Assembly: GCA_032719365.1 (NCBI GenBank)
Contig: CM064871.1
Coordinates: forward strand, 25,765,566-25,829,565
DNA: 64,000 nt
Direction of reading: 5' to 3'
From: Prinsepia uniflora
Lineage: Eukaryota > Streptophyta > Magnoliopsida > Rosales > Rosaceae
This document shows, piece after piece, positions 11,764-24,235 of the stretch. Position numbers and translations under genes: made by a program. The notes under the pieces were generated by a model. That model was not told where the DNA came from. It did not search any database and saw only the letters and a program-made list of their open reading frames with translations. Each line of letters begins with the position of its first letter. Within the stretch, counting starts at the first letter, position 1.

Positions 11764-12977
11764 AAAAAAAATCTAAAAATCAACAAAGAAACCTAATCAA
11801 TCATTTCTTTAGTTCTTGGACAAACTTGAAATCGCCTGCCAGGACGTCTATCGGTCCAAGATGTCCTCACTTTACTGATTTTTCCACAGAAACATATCTT
11901 TGCTTCAAGGTTGTATATCACTTTAGAGATTGAAAGAATGATGATGATTATGAGTTTTTGATGATTTTAGGTTTTTGATGATTCTGGCTTCTAGGCTTCA
12001 AGGTTACCTAGATTGAAAAATGAAAATAAAGACGAGAAGAATAAAGATGAAGACAAGAAGAATGAAGATGATTGTGGGTTTTTGATAGTTGCCCATATTG
12101 AAGAATGAATATGAAGACAAGAAGAACAAAGATGATTATGGATTTAGGGATCGATTTACGCATTTAGGGATTTAGGGATTGATTGAGATATTTGGCGATT
12201 TAGGGATTGATTTAGGCATTTGAGGATTTAGGGATTTATGGATCAAATTCCATTTATGCTCTTATATGAATAATCTACTGGCCATCCATGCTAGCGCCAT
12301 GGAAGCATCACATCAGATATTGCACGTCCATTTGATATAAATGACGGTAAATGATCTGTTTACCAAAATTTGGATGTTTCATAGTGCATTTTCTATCGAT
12401 AATGAGAATAAGGTGCAAAGTGGAACTTTAGTTCGAGAATATGGAGCATTTGAAGTAAAAAGCCATATTCTTATTTATACAATAGTATTGAGGAATGAAG
12501 TTATACACATTGAGAATCAACATGGCATATACGAAAATTAAATTTAGAAGAGGTAATTATAAATAAGTCTTTTTATTTTTGAGTTATAATTAGTTCACTA
12601 TAGTAAATAAATATAGAAAATATAGAACCATGTAAATGTTTGGCTCTGTTTATTTCAGAAAAATACATATATATTATGGGAAGATTAATAATTTGCAACT
12701 TAAACTTACTGAGATAGTGGTTTGACAAAAAGTCTGAAATATATATATATAGGTAAATTAGCGACCTTCCAATCCCTCCATGTCCTCTATCTCCGCCCAA
12801 GTCCTTTGTCCTCCTCTGTCACCATCCCTATCCCTTGCTCCCCTTTATTGCCCTCTTCTGCATTCCATCTTTCTCCACCCTTTATTCTCAATCTCCTCTG
12901 CCACCCCCTCTACCCCTTTCACTACCACTTTATATTCCTTATCCTCCGTCACTCCCTTTTCCCTCTATGGCTTTTGG
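11764..12977. other. Duplicate of unclassified stretch, no supported gene
   Basis: This is the counterpart of 4927-6140, with the same telomere-like repeats and pyrimidine-rich end. The open frame that is 91 codons long in the left copy carries a stop here. No protein family is recognised. Confidence 0.6.
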
Positions 12978-13402
12978 TGTAACGACCCGTCCCTAATTTC
13001 GGGATTAGATTAGTGACTAATCAAGGATTAGTAAAGTTAATCGGTGATTAGTTGAGCGAAATCGAACGAACAACGCAAAATGACTATTTTTCCCCTAGTC
13101 GTGGGCAAATGTTGACTTTTGACCTGGGAGGTCCGATGGCCGAGGGCCGAGGACCGTTACGTAGATCGAGTCGATACGAATCCGTAGACAAGCGGCACGC
13201 TGAAATCGGACGCCGGACAGGAAAGTTATGGTTCACGGAAGTTTGAGGAAACTATTACACGAATTACGAGACAGATTACTTTTGTATCCTGGTGGGCCCA
13301 GATATTTAATTCCTACCCAATGGATGAGTGACAAGTGTCATTCATCCCATTGGCCCAAAACCCCATTTTGTGAATCTAAATGATGATTGGTCCACTTGGA
13401 TT

Positions 13403-13447
<45 letters not shown>

Positions 13448-16019
13448 CCACCCACCATTCATCCTAGCCCTTCATCTTCACCCTTACCCTTCATCCTGAC
13501 CGTCCATCTTCTTTCTTTCTCTCATCTGATCATCATCAGAGATCATCTTCCTCCCTTTTTCATTTTCCAAACCCGATCACCATTATTTTCCCTCTCAAAC
13601 ACACACACGGCACTACCATCTCACAGCCCTCAAAATCCACCCTTTGCTCATGAAACCTGAAGGGAACTTGGAGGGGAGATAGAGGCGAGTCGACTGGTGG
13701 CCTCAGGTCAAGCCGTCGTGGACGGCGGTGGACCGTGGCCGATTTCGGTGGCCAAAGACCGAAATGATTCCAAATGGCATAACACGGGTTTGGGGAGGTT
13801 GATGATCGTTCTAGATGGACCCAACGTGTTTTGGAGGATGAGACAAGCTTAGGGGAGGCCACGGCTGTGCACGGCGGCGACGGTAGGCCTACTTTCCCGA
13901 AAAATGGTTGTTTTTGAGCCATTAATGGCATTTATTTTTTTAAGGGTGAATAACTGTTTTGGTTGTTGGGAAACTATTTCTGAGGTTGCAAGGAGTCGGT
14001 TTGGATTGGACATGGAGGCTGAGGTGGCCGAAGAAGGTGGCCGAAGACGGTGGCGGTGGACGGTGCAATCTTGGCCGTGGGAGTTCTTGATCGGGTAGGT
14101 GATTTCACAACCCTTTTTCATATTTTTAATAGCTAGATCGATAGGGTTTAATTTTAGGAACCTATTAGAATGAAAATGGGATGAAAAGGATTGAAAATGG
14201 GTGAGGAATTGGGTTGGACCGTGACCGCTGGTTCGGTTGGACCTGACCGGTCTGAACCGGCTGGTCAGCAGAGGACAGGGAGGACACTATTTGACGCGTG
14301 GCTTTCACGCGCAACCCCTTTGGGCGGCGCGTGAGGGCGCGTGACTTGTACTTTGGGGATGACTTCAACATGACTTTTAATCTATTCGATGCAATGAACA
14401 TTTTGGGACTGGTTTCGTGTTGATCGTACACCTTCTAGATATTATTCGGGACATCCGAAGCTTTAGGATCAAAATTAAAAATAGTTAAAAATTTGAGAAA
14501 ATTACGGGGCATCAATGAGAGGTTAATAAGGTAGGTAGTAACCCTCTAAATTAATTTGGACAGGTTTGGGAGTCCCGGTGACAACGATTAGCCCAGGAAG
14601 GCTTACAACACGCAAATCGAGGCGGCAGCTTTTGATGGTCTGTGAGTGGACCTTGATTTCTAAACTGTGATGCATGTATAAATGTTTTATATGTTTTATG
14701 GATATGATTCTATGATGTTGATTTGGATGATTGTGATTTATATGGTTTCACGCATTTCGAGGAGATTTACGTGCTTGCACGTAAATCGAAATTTTCGATT
14801 TTACACTGGTTTTCCGTACTTATAGTTTTAGAAATGATTTCATGAAATGGTTTTGAATTTGAAAAGGTAAACTCAGGTTCAAGACCCATTTTTTTTAGAA
14901 ACCCTCGGACTCGAAGTCCATTTAGTTACGTTCTTGGGCCAGAGGCCCAATTGGTTATTGAATCGATTTCGAATTTGGAAATATGGACCGGGCACGAGAC
15001 CCATTTGATTTACGAACTCTCGGACCTAAAGTCCATTTGATTTAACAAGGCATCGGGCCGGAGGCCCAGTTGGTTTACGTATCGGGCTTGAGGCCCAATT
15101 TGTTTGCGTATCGGGCTCGAGGCCCAGTTGACTTACGTATCGGGCATGAGGCCCATTGGTTTATGAAATCGGGAACGAGGCCCATTTGGTTTACGAAATC
15201 GGGAACGAGGTCCAGTTGATTTGTAAAATTGGGCTTAGGGCCCAGTTATGGTTTACGAATTGTGATTTCGGGTCAGGGATCCATAAATAGATTTATGGTT
15301 CATGACGGTTTATGGGGCCAGGCATGAACTCTTGAAAAGTTTTTATGGTTCATGACGGTTATGGGGACCGGGCATGAACCCTTGAAAGGTTTTGAGAATG
15401 TTTTTAAATGGTTTTTCGTATACCATCATTTATATATGGATTGTCTCCTCCGAGGAGGGTCGTTGGCCTGGGTGGACCCCGGAGTAGTCACAGAGCACTG
15501 ACTGAGTGGAGTCGCCCCCGTTGGGTTCCTTACTTTCAAGAAGGCTATGAGTTATAACCCCCAGGAAGGGTCATTGATCTACGGACATTGACCTGGGTAG
15601 ACCCTGGGGAGACTTGGGCTTTGAGACCCCGGGTAGCCCGTGCGTAGCTCTTGATACCGTGATATGATTGGTTATATGATATTTATGATAAACATGATTT
15701 CTTGGTTTGCGAAATTGTGTTTTATGAATGATAAATGGATTTGGGTTGAGATCCCACATATGTTTACTATGTTATGGATTTGTGTAAATGGTTTTGGGCA
15801 GGGGCCTGTATGGATTTGGTTATTGAAACATATGTGGTTTAATAAGTGGTTTTCCTATGCATGCATGCTTTTTAGTGAAGGGTATAAAGTCTTTTATGAA
15901 ATGTGTTTTACTAAACTTATTACTTTTCGTCCACTCACAGTCTTTCTATTTTCAATGCCCTTCAGGTTGATTACGGTGCGGACTGTAACAGAGACCGAGA
16001 CATCACATACCTCCTCCGG
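12978..16019 (+). mobile_element. Long LTR, copy B, 3'-truncated
   Basis: It starts 'tgtaacgacccgtccc' and lacks roughly the last 125 bp of the LTR. It carries the palindrome (13322-13347), an AT microsatellite (13406-13446), the minisatellite (about 14990-15260) and the inverted pair 14640-14651 / 15929-15940. A 60-bp block with 'catgacggtt' is doubled at about 15297-15390, a change not seen in copy A. It is the duplicate of LTR A. Confidence 0.87.
13406..13446. repeat. AT dinucleotide microsatellite
   Basis: An uninterrupted AT run of about 41 bp inside LTR B; the paralogous run in LTR A is about half as long. Confidence 0.92.
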
Positions 16020-16412
16020 TTGATGTGTGCCGCCTGTCTACGGACTCAGGGCATCGAGACCTTCCTAACGGTCCTTGGCCCTCGACCATCGGACCTCCCG
16101 ATCAAAAAGTCAACATTTTCCCTTATTCCGTCCAAATTACGGTAATGCCCCCGAACTTCCGATAGTCATAACTTTCACCACGAATGTCGGAATCGAACGT
16201 GCCACCTGTCTATGAACTCGTGACGTCCCAAACTACGTCACAGTCATTGGTCAAAGTCCATTTGACCGTCCGAATTAAAAGTCAACATTTTGCCCACGCC
16301 CAAGGGCAAAATGGTCATTTTTCACAATTCGTCCGATTTCGCTCAACTAATCCCAGATTAGTCGATCATAATTAAATATTATTAAATCCCGATATTCGGG
16401 ACGGGTCGTTAC
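16020..16412 (-). mobile_element. 3' LTR remnant of element D (U3 end)
   Basis: This is the reverse complement of an LTR start, ending 'cgggacgggtcgttaca' at 16412. Only the first 393 bp of the LTR remain, and the left side is broken at the junction with LTR B. It contains two related 'aaaagtcaacatttt' modules, the two-module form also present in the solo LTR and the tandem array. Confidence 0.85.
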
Positions 16413-19400
16413 AACCTTCCCTCCTTAAAGAATTTCGTCCTCGAAATTACCAATATCCTTATTCCATATCCTCCCCGTGGAGAAACAATTTGGTCTCACA
16501 ACACGTGTACACTTGTACACCCACCATACTTGTCTGTACTCAGACGTCCCATCACGGTCTCTCACCGTACCGACCATACTCGACACCGCGAGTGAAATTG
16601 ATCACCTGGTCCTTGTCAATTTACCATTTAGCTGACTCCTTCAGCTTGTCGGTTTCATTCCATTGCTAACATATCCTTACATCTGCTCCCATTGGGAGTC
16701 ACCAAAACACACCTGTCAGTCCATGCTGACACCATCAGTCAAACTGTCACACTAAGCTTTACCACCCTAGTAAGGCTCCAACCATCGACTAATCAGTGAC
16801 AACACCCCATACTGCCACTCGCTCAAAGTAGCGTAAGATCAACCATATGATCTCAATTCGCAGGGCAAGCCCAAACCTGCGACACATATCAATCTCAATG
16901 TCCATAACCGCCGACTCCGTCAGCGAACCATGACGCTGGAAAAATCACGGCGTAAAAACATCACGCAAGGCTACTCGTGGTTTCACCGACCACCAACTCA
17001 CTCATCCTGAGTGTACGTATACCGTCAACTTACTCAATCAAGTGGTGTAACTGGAACACAATGAATACCAGCCCAGCAGTGATCACACATCTCAATACTA
17101 GGGTTCCACTAGCCATCTGTGGCTAAGAGCGCCTGCTCATACAATCATTGAACCCGACAAAATCACTCTGCTCAGCGCGCAGTATCCAATGTCCAGTCCA
17201 AAATCCCAACCAAACAAATGATATCGGAACCAAGCTGATTACCAACACGTTTAATCACACACCATTGGTACATCCCATGTACCGCCATTAGGCACCACCT
17301 AGCCTAACCAGTACTAATCCTCGTACAACGTACCCTGTACGTACATCTATCCATTAATCTGCCTACAACCACCGAGGTTGTGGCCAAATACGTTCTAATT
17401 ACTCTAGAGTCCATCTGTCAGATACTGTACCAGACAGATCAAAACTCCGACTCAAATCTATTTCCAAATCCGAATCCGAAATCATTATTCCGTAAGCTAG
17501 CATTGGAATAACCATTCCGTACCCAAACCCGGTAATCCATTTTCGACCTTCGAAATCGAATCCGGAATCGTCACCCAGAAATTCGATTCCAAAACCCAAA
17601 ATCTCGTTTACGTCCACCGAGACGTACCAAAACTGAACCTATCGGTTACCTGCTCAAAACCATCGATTGACTCCATAGGGAAGCCAATCCCAATATCCGC
17701 ACGTCTAAGGTTAACAAAAATCCGACCACCTCGGAAACCTAGTCACCCGAGTAACAAACCATATGGGCTTCACTCCGAAAAGAAGTTCAGTCCTGTCCTT
17801 TACAACTCACATACCAAGGTAAGAGTGATAAACTCTCATCTAATCTGGATCATCAAGATCACGATCCAGATCCATCACTACGTCATCCGACAAGTAACAT
17901 CACGATCCTAGATCGTCACCATGCCCAAAGTCCACAACATCACAATTCAGATCCACCTAGGATCCACACATGCTCACGTAGCTAACAATCCATCTGAAAA
18001 CTGATCGTAGGGTCTTACACCCTCATTGAATCCTTCGTCAGATTTCCCTTGGTGGAAATGATGACCTTGCATATCACCACCAAATCCAGAATCATACACA
18101 ACTTCTTGTGTCCAATGATCCCAAGCCAAACATGGGTCCACCCACCAATACACGCTCAACGTACTGGTAGCAATAATCAACGTCCGCCAGGACAGAAAAC
18201 AAGAAGTCAACCCTAATGACTTCAGAAAACCAATCACCGATGCGAAAACGAGCACTCCTCTCGTCCCCCAATCACAACTCTCCCCGAAACGGGAGTTCCA
18301 ACCATGTTGGAAACAGACATGCTCCCAATGAGATGTCAAGTCCAACCACTGGACTCCCATAACATCACCTCACTTGGGACAACCACGTGTCAGAAATCCA
18401 TCCATTACTCGGACCTCACGTCCGTTAATAATCATTTATGCACACACCCCGATTCCGAACGGGAACTTCTCAACTCTTTCTGGATGTGCATACCTTACTG
18501 CCTTCGTCTCACAACCCAACCTTACAGGTTCAATCCTCATGTTCCACGTGATCCACAATCACAAAATCCCACATCAATACCACAAGGGGTTTTTTTCGAC
18601 ATTCCCAATTCCAATAAATTCCTTGTATTTTCTGAAGATATCAACAACACACAACCTACCAATCTTGGAGTTGACAACAACTCCCCAAATCCACTGATTC
18701 TCATGACGTAGGGAACATCGTCCCTAGATTCCTCAAGTCTCAATCATACCTTTTTATCCATTCGTCACCTGTTATCTCATAACTGTTGGGACTCATCCCA
18801 ACACTTCACAACCTCCACTGGATCCTATCCAGTCCATGACTCAACCACCACTGAGTCGCAGATACCAATCATATGTCCAGCATGACGGAGTCACACCCCA
18901 ACTCGTGGCTCATCGTCATCACAATCACTGACACCAGCACCAACGCTAGTATCACCGACACTTGCCTCAACACACAGGCATCCATACATCCACACTAGCA
19001 CACGAACATCCACACTAGCACACGAACATCCACGCTAGCACCCTGTGTGCACAGTTGATACCCTGGATCTCCGTTCGTACCGAACGACGATCCCGTATCA
19101 CCGCTCGTACCCCATGACTATGGGTACCTCCAATTTGACCATCCGCACATCAGGATCATGAACGTTCCCTGATCCTCCAGTGTTAAAACCACACTAAATA
19201 CCTTCGATAGCCAGTCATCTCGACACAACTGTCGACCAACAGTCATCGCTTGTCAAGATCCATATTCACACCTCTCACTATTATTCGATCCAACACAGAA
19301 ATCCACATCATATCTCGTAACCGCATCCGTGGATCGAATCCCATAAGCCTGACTAGACTCACTTGAGTCATCCACATGGTCATCCACGACCTCAGCCGCT

Positions 19401-19990
19401 CGCCGCAGCACTTCCCATTTTAAAGTTCACTTTTACAATCCATCAACTATAAATTAGGGTTCCAAAATCACACCCTAGGGTTCCGCCGAACCCAACTTCC
19501 TTATGCAATAACATCCACAACCTGACCGACCCCGCGGTCCTGACATCGTAGAGCCGTCAAATCCAATCCAATCGTCAACTCAACGTGGGTTCCATCGTGG
19601 GTTCCACCACGAAGGTCATCGGCTAACTCCGATGCACCAACATCTCTTACCCTAGCCATCACCACCAGGGTCCACATTTTAGACCATTACTCAACTGAGT
19701 TTCGCATTCCCATAACATTATTCAAATTGGGTTTCCTGAACCCAGCTGTGCCCAGTAGCACAACAATCCATCATCACATGACCGAACCGACGGTCCCACA
19801 TTACCAGTTAATCACAAACAACCCCACTTGGGTCGAATCACGTTAACGCACGGCGTATCGGGCCAAACACCCTCTATCCACTACTCAAACCCAAAACTAT
19901 CTATTAGGTTGACAACAGAACTGCAGCCCAAAGAGACATCACACCCTCGACCTTCGCGCACAAAAGAGCAAAACCTGCTCTGATACCACT
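16413..19990 (-). mobile_element. Complete non-coding internal region of element D
   Basis: This region lies between a polypurine tract (16413-16426, reading 'aaggagggaagg' on the minus strand) and a Met PBS at its right end. Its 3,578 bp hold no gag, protease, RT, RNase H or integrase motif on either strand. The longest open frame is 135 codons, antisense, with no recognisable domain. It is homologous to 9207-11148 and to both internal regions of the right-hand tandem array. Large LTRs plus a conserved non-coding interior fit a LARD (large retrotransposon derivative), which would depend on proteins from an autonomous relative. Confidence 0.85.
19978..19989 (-). promoter_or_regulatory. Primer-binding site of element D, initiator tRNA-Met
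   Basis: The plus strand reads 'gctctgatacca', the complement of TGGTATCAGAGC. It directly precedes the LTR boundary at 19991. Confidence 0.9.
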
Positions 19991-20648
19991 TGACACGACC
20001 CATCCCAATCCCCCCGGGATTACCATGGAATGTGTCATGCTCCCGTCTGACATGAGGTGTCAGACAAGGGATAACCTATAGCCACTGCCCAAACGGGCTT
20101 CCAGAGTACGCAAGGATCGATGGAGGAGGTGTGCGAAGCTCCAGTCTCTGCTGCAGTCGCTTCCGGAATCAACCTGAAGGGCATTAAAACCAAAAGCTGT
20201 GAGTGGACGAAAATAACAAGTCTGTTTAAAACATTTATAAAGACATTTATGCCCCTCAGTAAAAACATATGCATGCACCAAAAACCAATGATCACATATT
20301 TATTTAGAAATAACCATTAGGGCCTTAGCCCGGAAACCAAAGCATAGTTTGAAATCCCAAAAGTCAATCCAAGAGTTATTTCATAATCCAGTAAGATACA
20401 TTTATTATTTTTCCATCTCCGGCATCCCCGATGCCTAGCGTCCCTGACGCTTGACGTCCCCGACGTCATTGTGGAACCCAAAATCATCCGAAAATTATGG
20501 AGCTGCCACGTCGTCCGTAATTCCCAAAAATGACTAAATTGCCCCTGATAATAACGCTGATCATTTGAAAACACCCGCATATTAAATAATCTATTTACCA
20601 GTTAAATACGTTATTTGATCGGGTTAAAATCTCCGTAATATCAATATT
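19991..20648 (-). mobile_element. 5' LTR remnant of element D (3' part of LTR)
   Basis: It begins 'tgacacgacccatccc', the LTR end in reverse. 'ctgtgagtggac' at 20197-20208 is the acceptor-side arm of the inverted pair seen in the other LTRs. Similarity to the LTR fades before 20649, where the gag-bearing element begins; the exact junction is not resolved. Confidence 0.75.
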
Positions 20649-20842
20649 CTCCCCGAGAATTAATTGTCGTTATTCTTAATAATGGATAATTAATATTGAT
20701 ATTAAAATATAATAATTGTCATTACTATCATGATGAACCATCATTACAATTATTAAATAGTATATTTAATTAATAATATATTTTTTATTAATTAAATATT
20801 CAACCGACCAATCAGAACGCTCCAAGGCTCCCAAGATTTTCC

Positions 20843-20850
20843 TATAAATA
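20843..20850 (+). promoter_or_regulatory. TATA box of gag element
   Basis: TATAAATA lies in 'cctataaatagcaagg', about 600 bp upstream of the gag start. The same box recurs in the second copy at 29786-29793. Confidence 0.7.
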
Positions 20851-21094
20851 GCAAGGCACATTTCATTTCCAAGGTACGTTGATTCTTCGTTTCGAAGTAT
20901 ATCCCTTTCCTCTCTCAAAGCTAACTTAAGCATCGGAGTGTTCTTGGTCGAACAACCCACCGGGTAAATCGATCGAAGCAACGATAGCTAATTGTTTGCT
21001 GTTTGCAGGAATTGTGAGGACTTTTCGCGACGAGTTCAATCTTTGATTCAACAGTTGGTGCTTTCATTGAGAGCTATTGAGTTATACTCAGAAG

Positions 21095-21415
21095 AAGCTC
21101 TCTCATTTGTTCATCGTTCATCTTTCTTCGTTCGTCATTCATCGACATTGTTCGAAGATTTTGAACGTTGTTCATCACTCATCAAGAATTTGTTCATCGT
21201 TCATCTTTCTTCGTTCGTCGTTCATCGACATTGTTCGAAGATTTTGAACGTTGTTCATCACTCATCAAGAATTCGTTCACCGTTCATCTTTCTTCGTTCG
21301 TCGTTCATCGACATTGTTCAAAGATTTTGAACATTGTTCATCATTCATCTCCCTTCGTTCGTCGTTCATCGACATTGTTCGAAGATTCTGAACGTTGTTC
21401 AAATTATCCATCAAC
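21095..21415. repeat. 83-bp tandem repeats in 5' UTR of gag element
   Basis: The block 'atcgacattgttcgaag' recurs at 21141, 21224 and 21307 (83-bp steps), then at 21368 after a 22-bp shorter unit. Units are built from smaller 'gttcatc' and 'ttcg' pieces. The array lies directly before the gag start codon. Confidence 0.88.
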
Positions 21416-21447
21416 AGCTTTCCAAATTCAAAATTCTTCGATTCGGC

Positions 21448-23375
21448 ATGGCTAAGGTTCATCGATCCATTCGATCAACTGGAGAAGGTGTTTCTGCCTC
21501 AACGGCTCAAACAAGGAATGAGGCTAGCATTGAAACTCTGGAGAAGCGGCCAACTCAACCCAGGCGTGTGTCCATAGAATCACCCATGGAGACACTTGGA
21601 GGGAGGCCAACCTTCAGTTTTGGAGCGTTCCCCTCTCCACCTAACCAAGTACCCGCGCTAGGGGAAGGAACTTCGGCTTTACAACAAGCAAACGAGAGGT
21701 TGATGGGAAATACATCACGACATGATCAACCCACAACAAACATGGTCCTAAGGGACTTTCTGGACGGGTGTCATGACATCTCAGGGAGAAGTCGTCACCA
21801 ACCTCCCCAGGACAACTTGGCGCAGCAAGTTGAAGGTTTAAGCAAACAAGTTCAACTTCAGTCAGAGCTCTTACAGCAACTCCTAGCAGAGAGACCAGTC
21901 CAAGAGCAGGACAGACATTCCACGTCACGTGGAAAACAGGAGCATGCTCAAAGGCGTCCTGGGAAAGAACTAGTCCACTGCCGAACAATGCCACGAGACA
22001 CTTCGCTAAACAATTCCAGTGAAGAAATTCATACTCACCGAGCAAAAAACCCTCAACGCCTAAGGTCATCAGTACGTGAACGGCTAGGAAATAAGCCTGG
22101 GGCAACCTCACGGGCAGAGCGCTCACAACACTCCCATGGAGGCAGGGGCAACTTCGAGCTCTACACAAAAACCCAAAACAATATGCCCACGACAGTAAAA
22201 GGGAAGACGAAGCCTACTCCCCTGCACGATCTCAGAAATCAAGGGGAGAAGCTCAAAGAGGTTCTCGACGATTAGCACAAAGGGACTCATCGCCTCGGCA
22301 AGGAGCATTGCGGGCTAATGATGTTCAAAAATTGCTGGACATGCACCTTCGTGCTCAACAAGGTGGCGATCTAGAGGACGATCTACGTCGCCAGATACAG
22401 CTCTCTACGCCCTTTATAAGGGATATTGAGGAGGAGCCATTCCCCCAGAGATTCGCAACACCAAACTTCACTCCATTCAAAGGAGCCTCCGACCCGGTAA
22501 AACACATAGATTATTACCGAGGAGTCATGATCCCCTACAGGTCTAACGATGCGCTCATGTGCAAGGTTTTTCAAGCTTCTCTTCAAGGCCAAGCCATGAC
22601 TTGGTTCAATCATCTCCCCCCGAGGTCGATTGAGTCCTTCGAAGAGTTGGCCCTGGCATTTGTGAAGGAATACGCACAACTTCGGACAATCGAGGTGAAA
22701 GATGACCATCTTTTCTCTGTCCGAAAGAGAGCAAAAGACACTCTGCGACAATACATACGAAGATTTTGTGAGGAAAAGTCTCGCATTATCGGCTGTAATG
22801 ACCTTGTTGCAGCAATGGCATTTAAGCAAGGACTCCCTCGAGACAGCCAGCTTTACGGGGACATCGTCATGAGCAATGCGCGAAGTCTCTCCAAAATACT
22901 TTCGCTGGCAGAGCGACATGCAAGTTGGGAGGACGAGAAGAGCGCCGCTCATGCTCAGGACCATGCCAGGACTAGCGAAAAGGTCTCCAATGAGGATGAA
23001 CCCCGTGGAAAGTTTGCGACTGGAAAGCTCAACAAGCGCAAAGCGGGGCAACACTCCCAAACGCCAGTTATGGGGAGGCCTAACTTGCATCTATCTTTAC
23101 CAGTCCATCAGATCTACAATGAAATTAAGAACAAGCCATGGTTTAATAAGCCGGAGCCAGTCAAAGGCAATCAAGAGAATGCTGATAAAACCAAATGGTG
23201 CGCCTATCATGAATGTTATGGGCACAATATCAGCACTTGTATATCTTTCGAAAGATATCTCCAAAATCTCCTGAAGGAGGGGCATTGTACAGACTACATC
23301 AAGAAGAAGACTGTAAATCACATGGAGAACAAAGAGCCAAACGAGCCAGCGTCAAAGGTGATCCACATCAACTAG
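21448..23375 (+). pseudogene. gag: Retrotransposon Gag, one frameshift
   Basis: Gag is the capsid/nucleocapsid protein that packages retrotransposon RNA in cytoplasmic particles. The frame opening at ATG 21448 is low-complexity, rich in Gln, Arg and Ser, and runs to a stop at 22273-22275. A second frame takes over near 22200 and runs to 23375, so one single-base frameshift near the AAAAGGG run separates them. Numbered from the ATG at 22308, residues about 60-165 of the second part match the Retrotrans_gag domain ('FKGASDPVKHIDYY', 'GQAMTWFNHLPP', 'SFEELALAFVKEY'). A degenerate zinc knuckle follows at 298-311 (C-x2-H-x4-H-x4-C). Total length would be about 640 residues. No pol follows. The shift could be real decay, programmed, or a sequencing error. 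Confidence 0.85.
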
Positions 23376-23529
23376 ACGCAAGACAACATTAGAGAGACAT
23401 AAAAATCTACGGAGCTTTTCAATTTTGCTTTTCAAGTTGTCTTCTAAATTCAAGTATCAATGAAATGAGATTGACAAATTGATTTGTTCACCATGTACAA
23501 TTTTCAAAGCTTATTCTCTCTAGTGTAAA

Positions 23530-24005
23530 AAGCCTTCGTCTTCGAAGCATCCAAGCATTCATCTTCGAAGCATCCAAGCCTTCGTCATCGAAGCATCCAA
23601 GCCTTCGTCATCGAAGCATCCAAGCCTTCGTCATCGAAGCATCCAAACTTTCGCCCTGCGAAGCATCTAAGCCTTCGCCATGCGAAGCACCTAAGCCTTC
23701 ATCATCGAAGCATCCAAGTCTTCGCCCTGCGAAGCATTCAAGCCTTCGTCATCGAAGCATCCAAGCCTTCACCCTGCGAAGCATTCAAGCCTTCGTCATC
23801 GAAGCATCCAAGCCTTCGTCTTCGAAGCATCCAAGCCTTCGTCATCGAAGCATCCAAGCCTTCGTCATCGAAGCATCCAAGCTTTCGCCCTGCGAAGCAT
23901 CTAAGCCTTCGCCATGCGAAGCACCTAAGCCTTCGTCATCGAAGCACCCAAGCCTTCGCCCTGCGAAGCATTCAAGCCTTCGTCATCGAAGCATCTAAGC
24001 CTTCT
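23530..24005. repeat. 23-bp minisatellite in 3' UTR of gag element
   Basis: About 20 units have the core 'aagcatccaagccttcg', spaced 23 bp apart in regular parts (for example 23591, 23614, 23637). Two main variants alternate: 'tcatcgaagc' and 'ccctgcgaagc'. Each unit contains CTTCG and CGAAG and could form a small hairpin. Such 3'-UTR arrays are known from TAT/Ogre-type plant elements. Confidence 0.92.
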
Positions 24006-24235
24006 AAGTCCCGCGAATTTCTGCGCAGCAAGGAGAGCTCATCTCGAGCGGTATCTCGCTCATTTTCTATCAGCATCCTCTCCGCACGGCTCATATCCAA
24101 CTCGCCCACCTTGGCTTCGGATGTGAAATTAAGACCTTAAGTTTTCTTAAGTTATCGTAATATCACATCAACAACATAACTTTCCATTTCTGCGGCCCTT
24201 CAAGATAGCACATTCACAGGGCTAGAACGGAAAGG

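Larger units (their letters stand above)
11153..16019. repeat. Segmental duplication, right copy
   Basis: This is the counterpart of 4316-9081. It ends at 16019, where the plus-strand LTR breaks off after 'cctcctccgg' and minus-strand LTR sequence begins. The copies show many substitutions (for example nine differences in a 66-codon stretch around 12341-12541), so the duplication is not recent. Confidence 0.9.
20649..24180 (+). mobile_element. gag-only LTR retrotransposon (TAT/Retand-like), partial
   Basis: The region holds an AT-rich promoter segment with a TATA box, a possible PBS after 'gattcaaca' (from about 21055, 'ttggtgctttcattgag'), 83-bp 5'-UTR repeats, a gag coding region (21448-23375) and a 23-bp 3'-UTR array (23530-24005). 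No protease, RT or integrase follows gag. The gag type and the hypervariable 3'-UTR array recall plant TAT-lineage Ty3/gypsy elements and the non-autonomous TR-GAG class. A 3' LTR was not identified; the second copy of the 5' segment at 29592-30169 runs past the presumed LTR end, so it is not a simple 3' LTR. Confidence 0.7.

Noticed and set aside
18304..18711. 135-codon plus-strand open frame inside element D
   Set aside because: It is antisense to the element, has no recognisable domain, and no comparable frame is kept in the homologous internal regions at 50908-54376.
21641..23090. Minus-strand frames of 175 and 235 codons across gag
   Set aside because: They are antisense shadows of the gag coding region without domain content of their own.
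23530..24005. CRISPR-like array
   Set aside because: The units are contiguous 23-bp repeats without unique spacers, in a plant retroelement 3' UTR.
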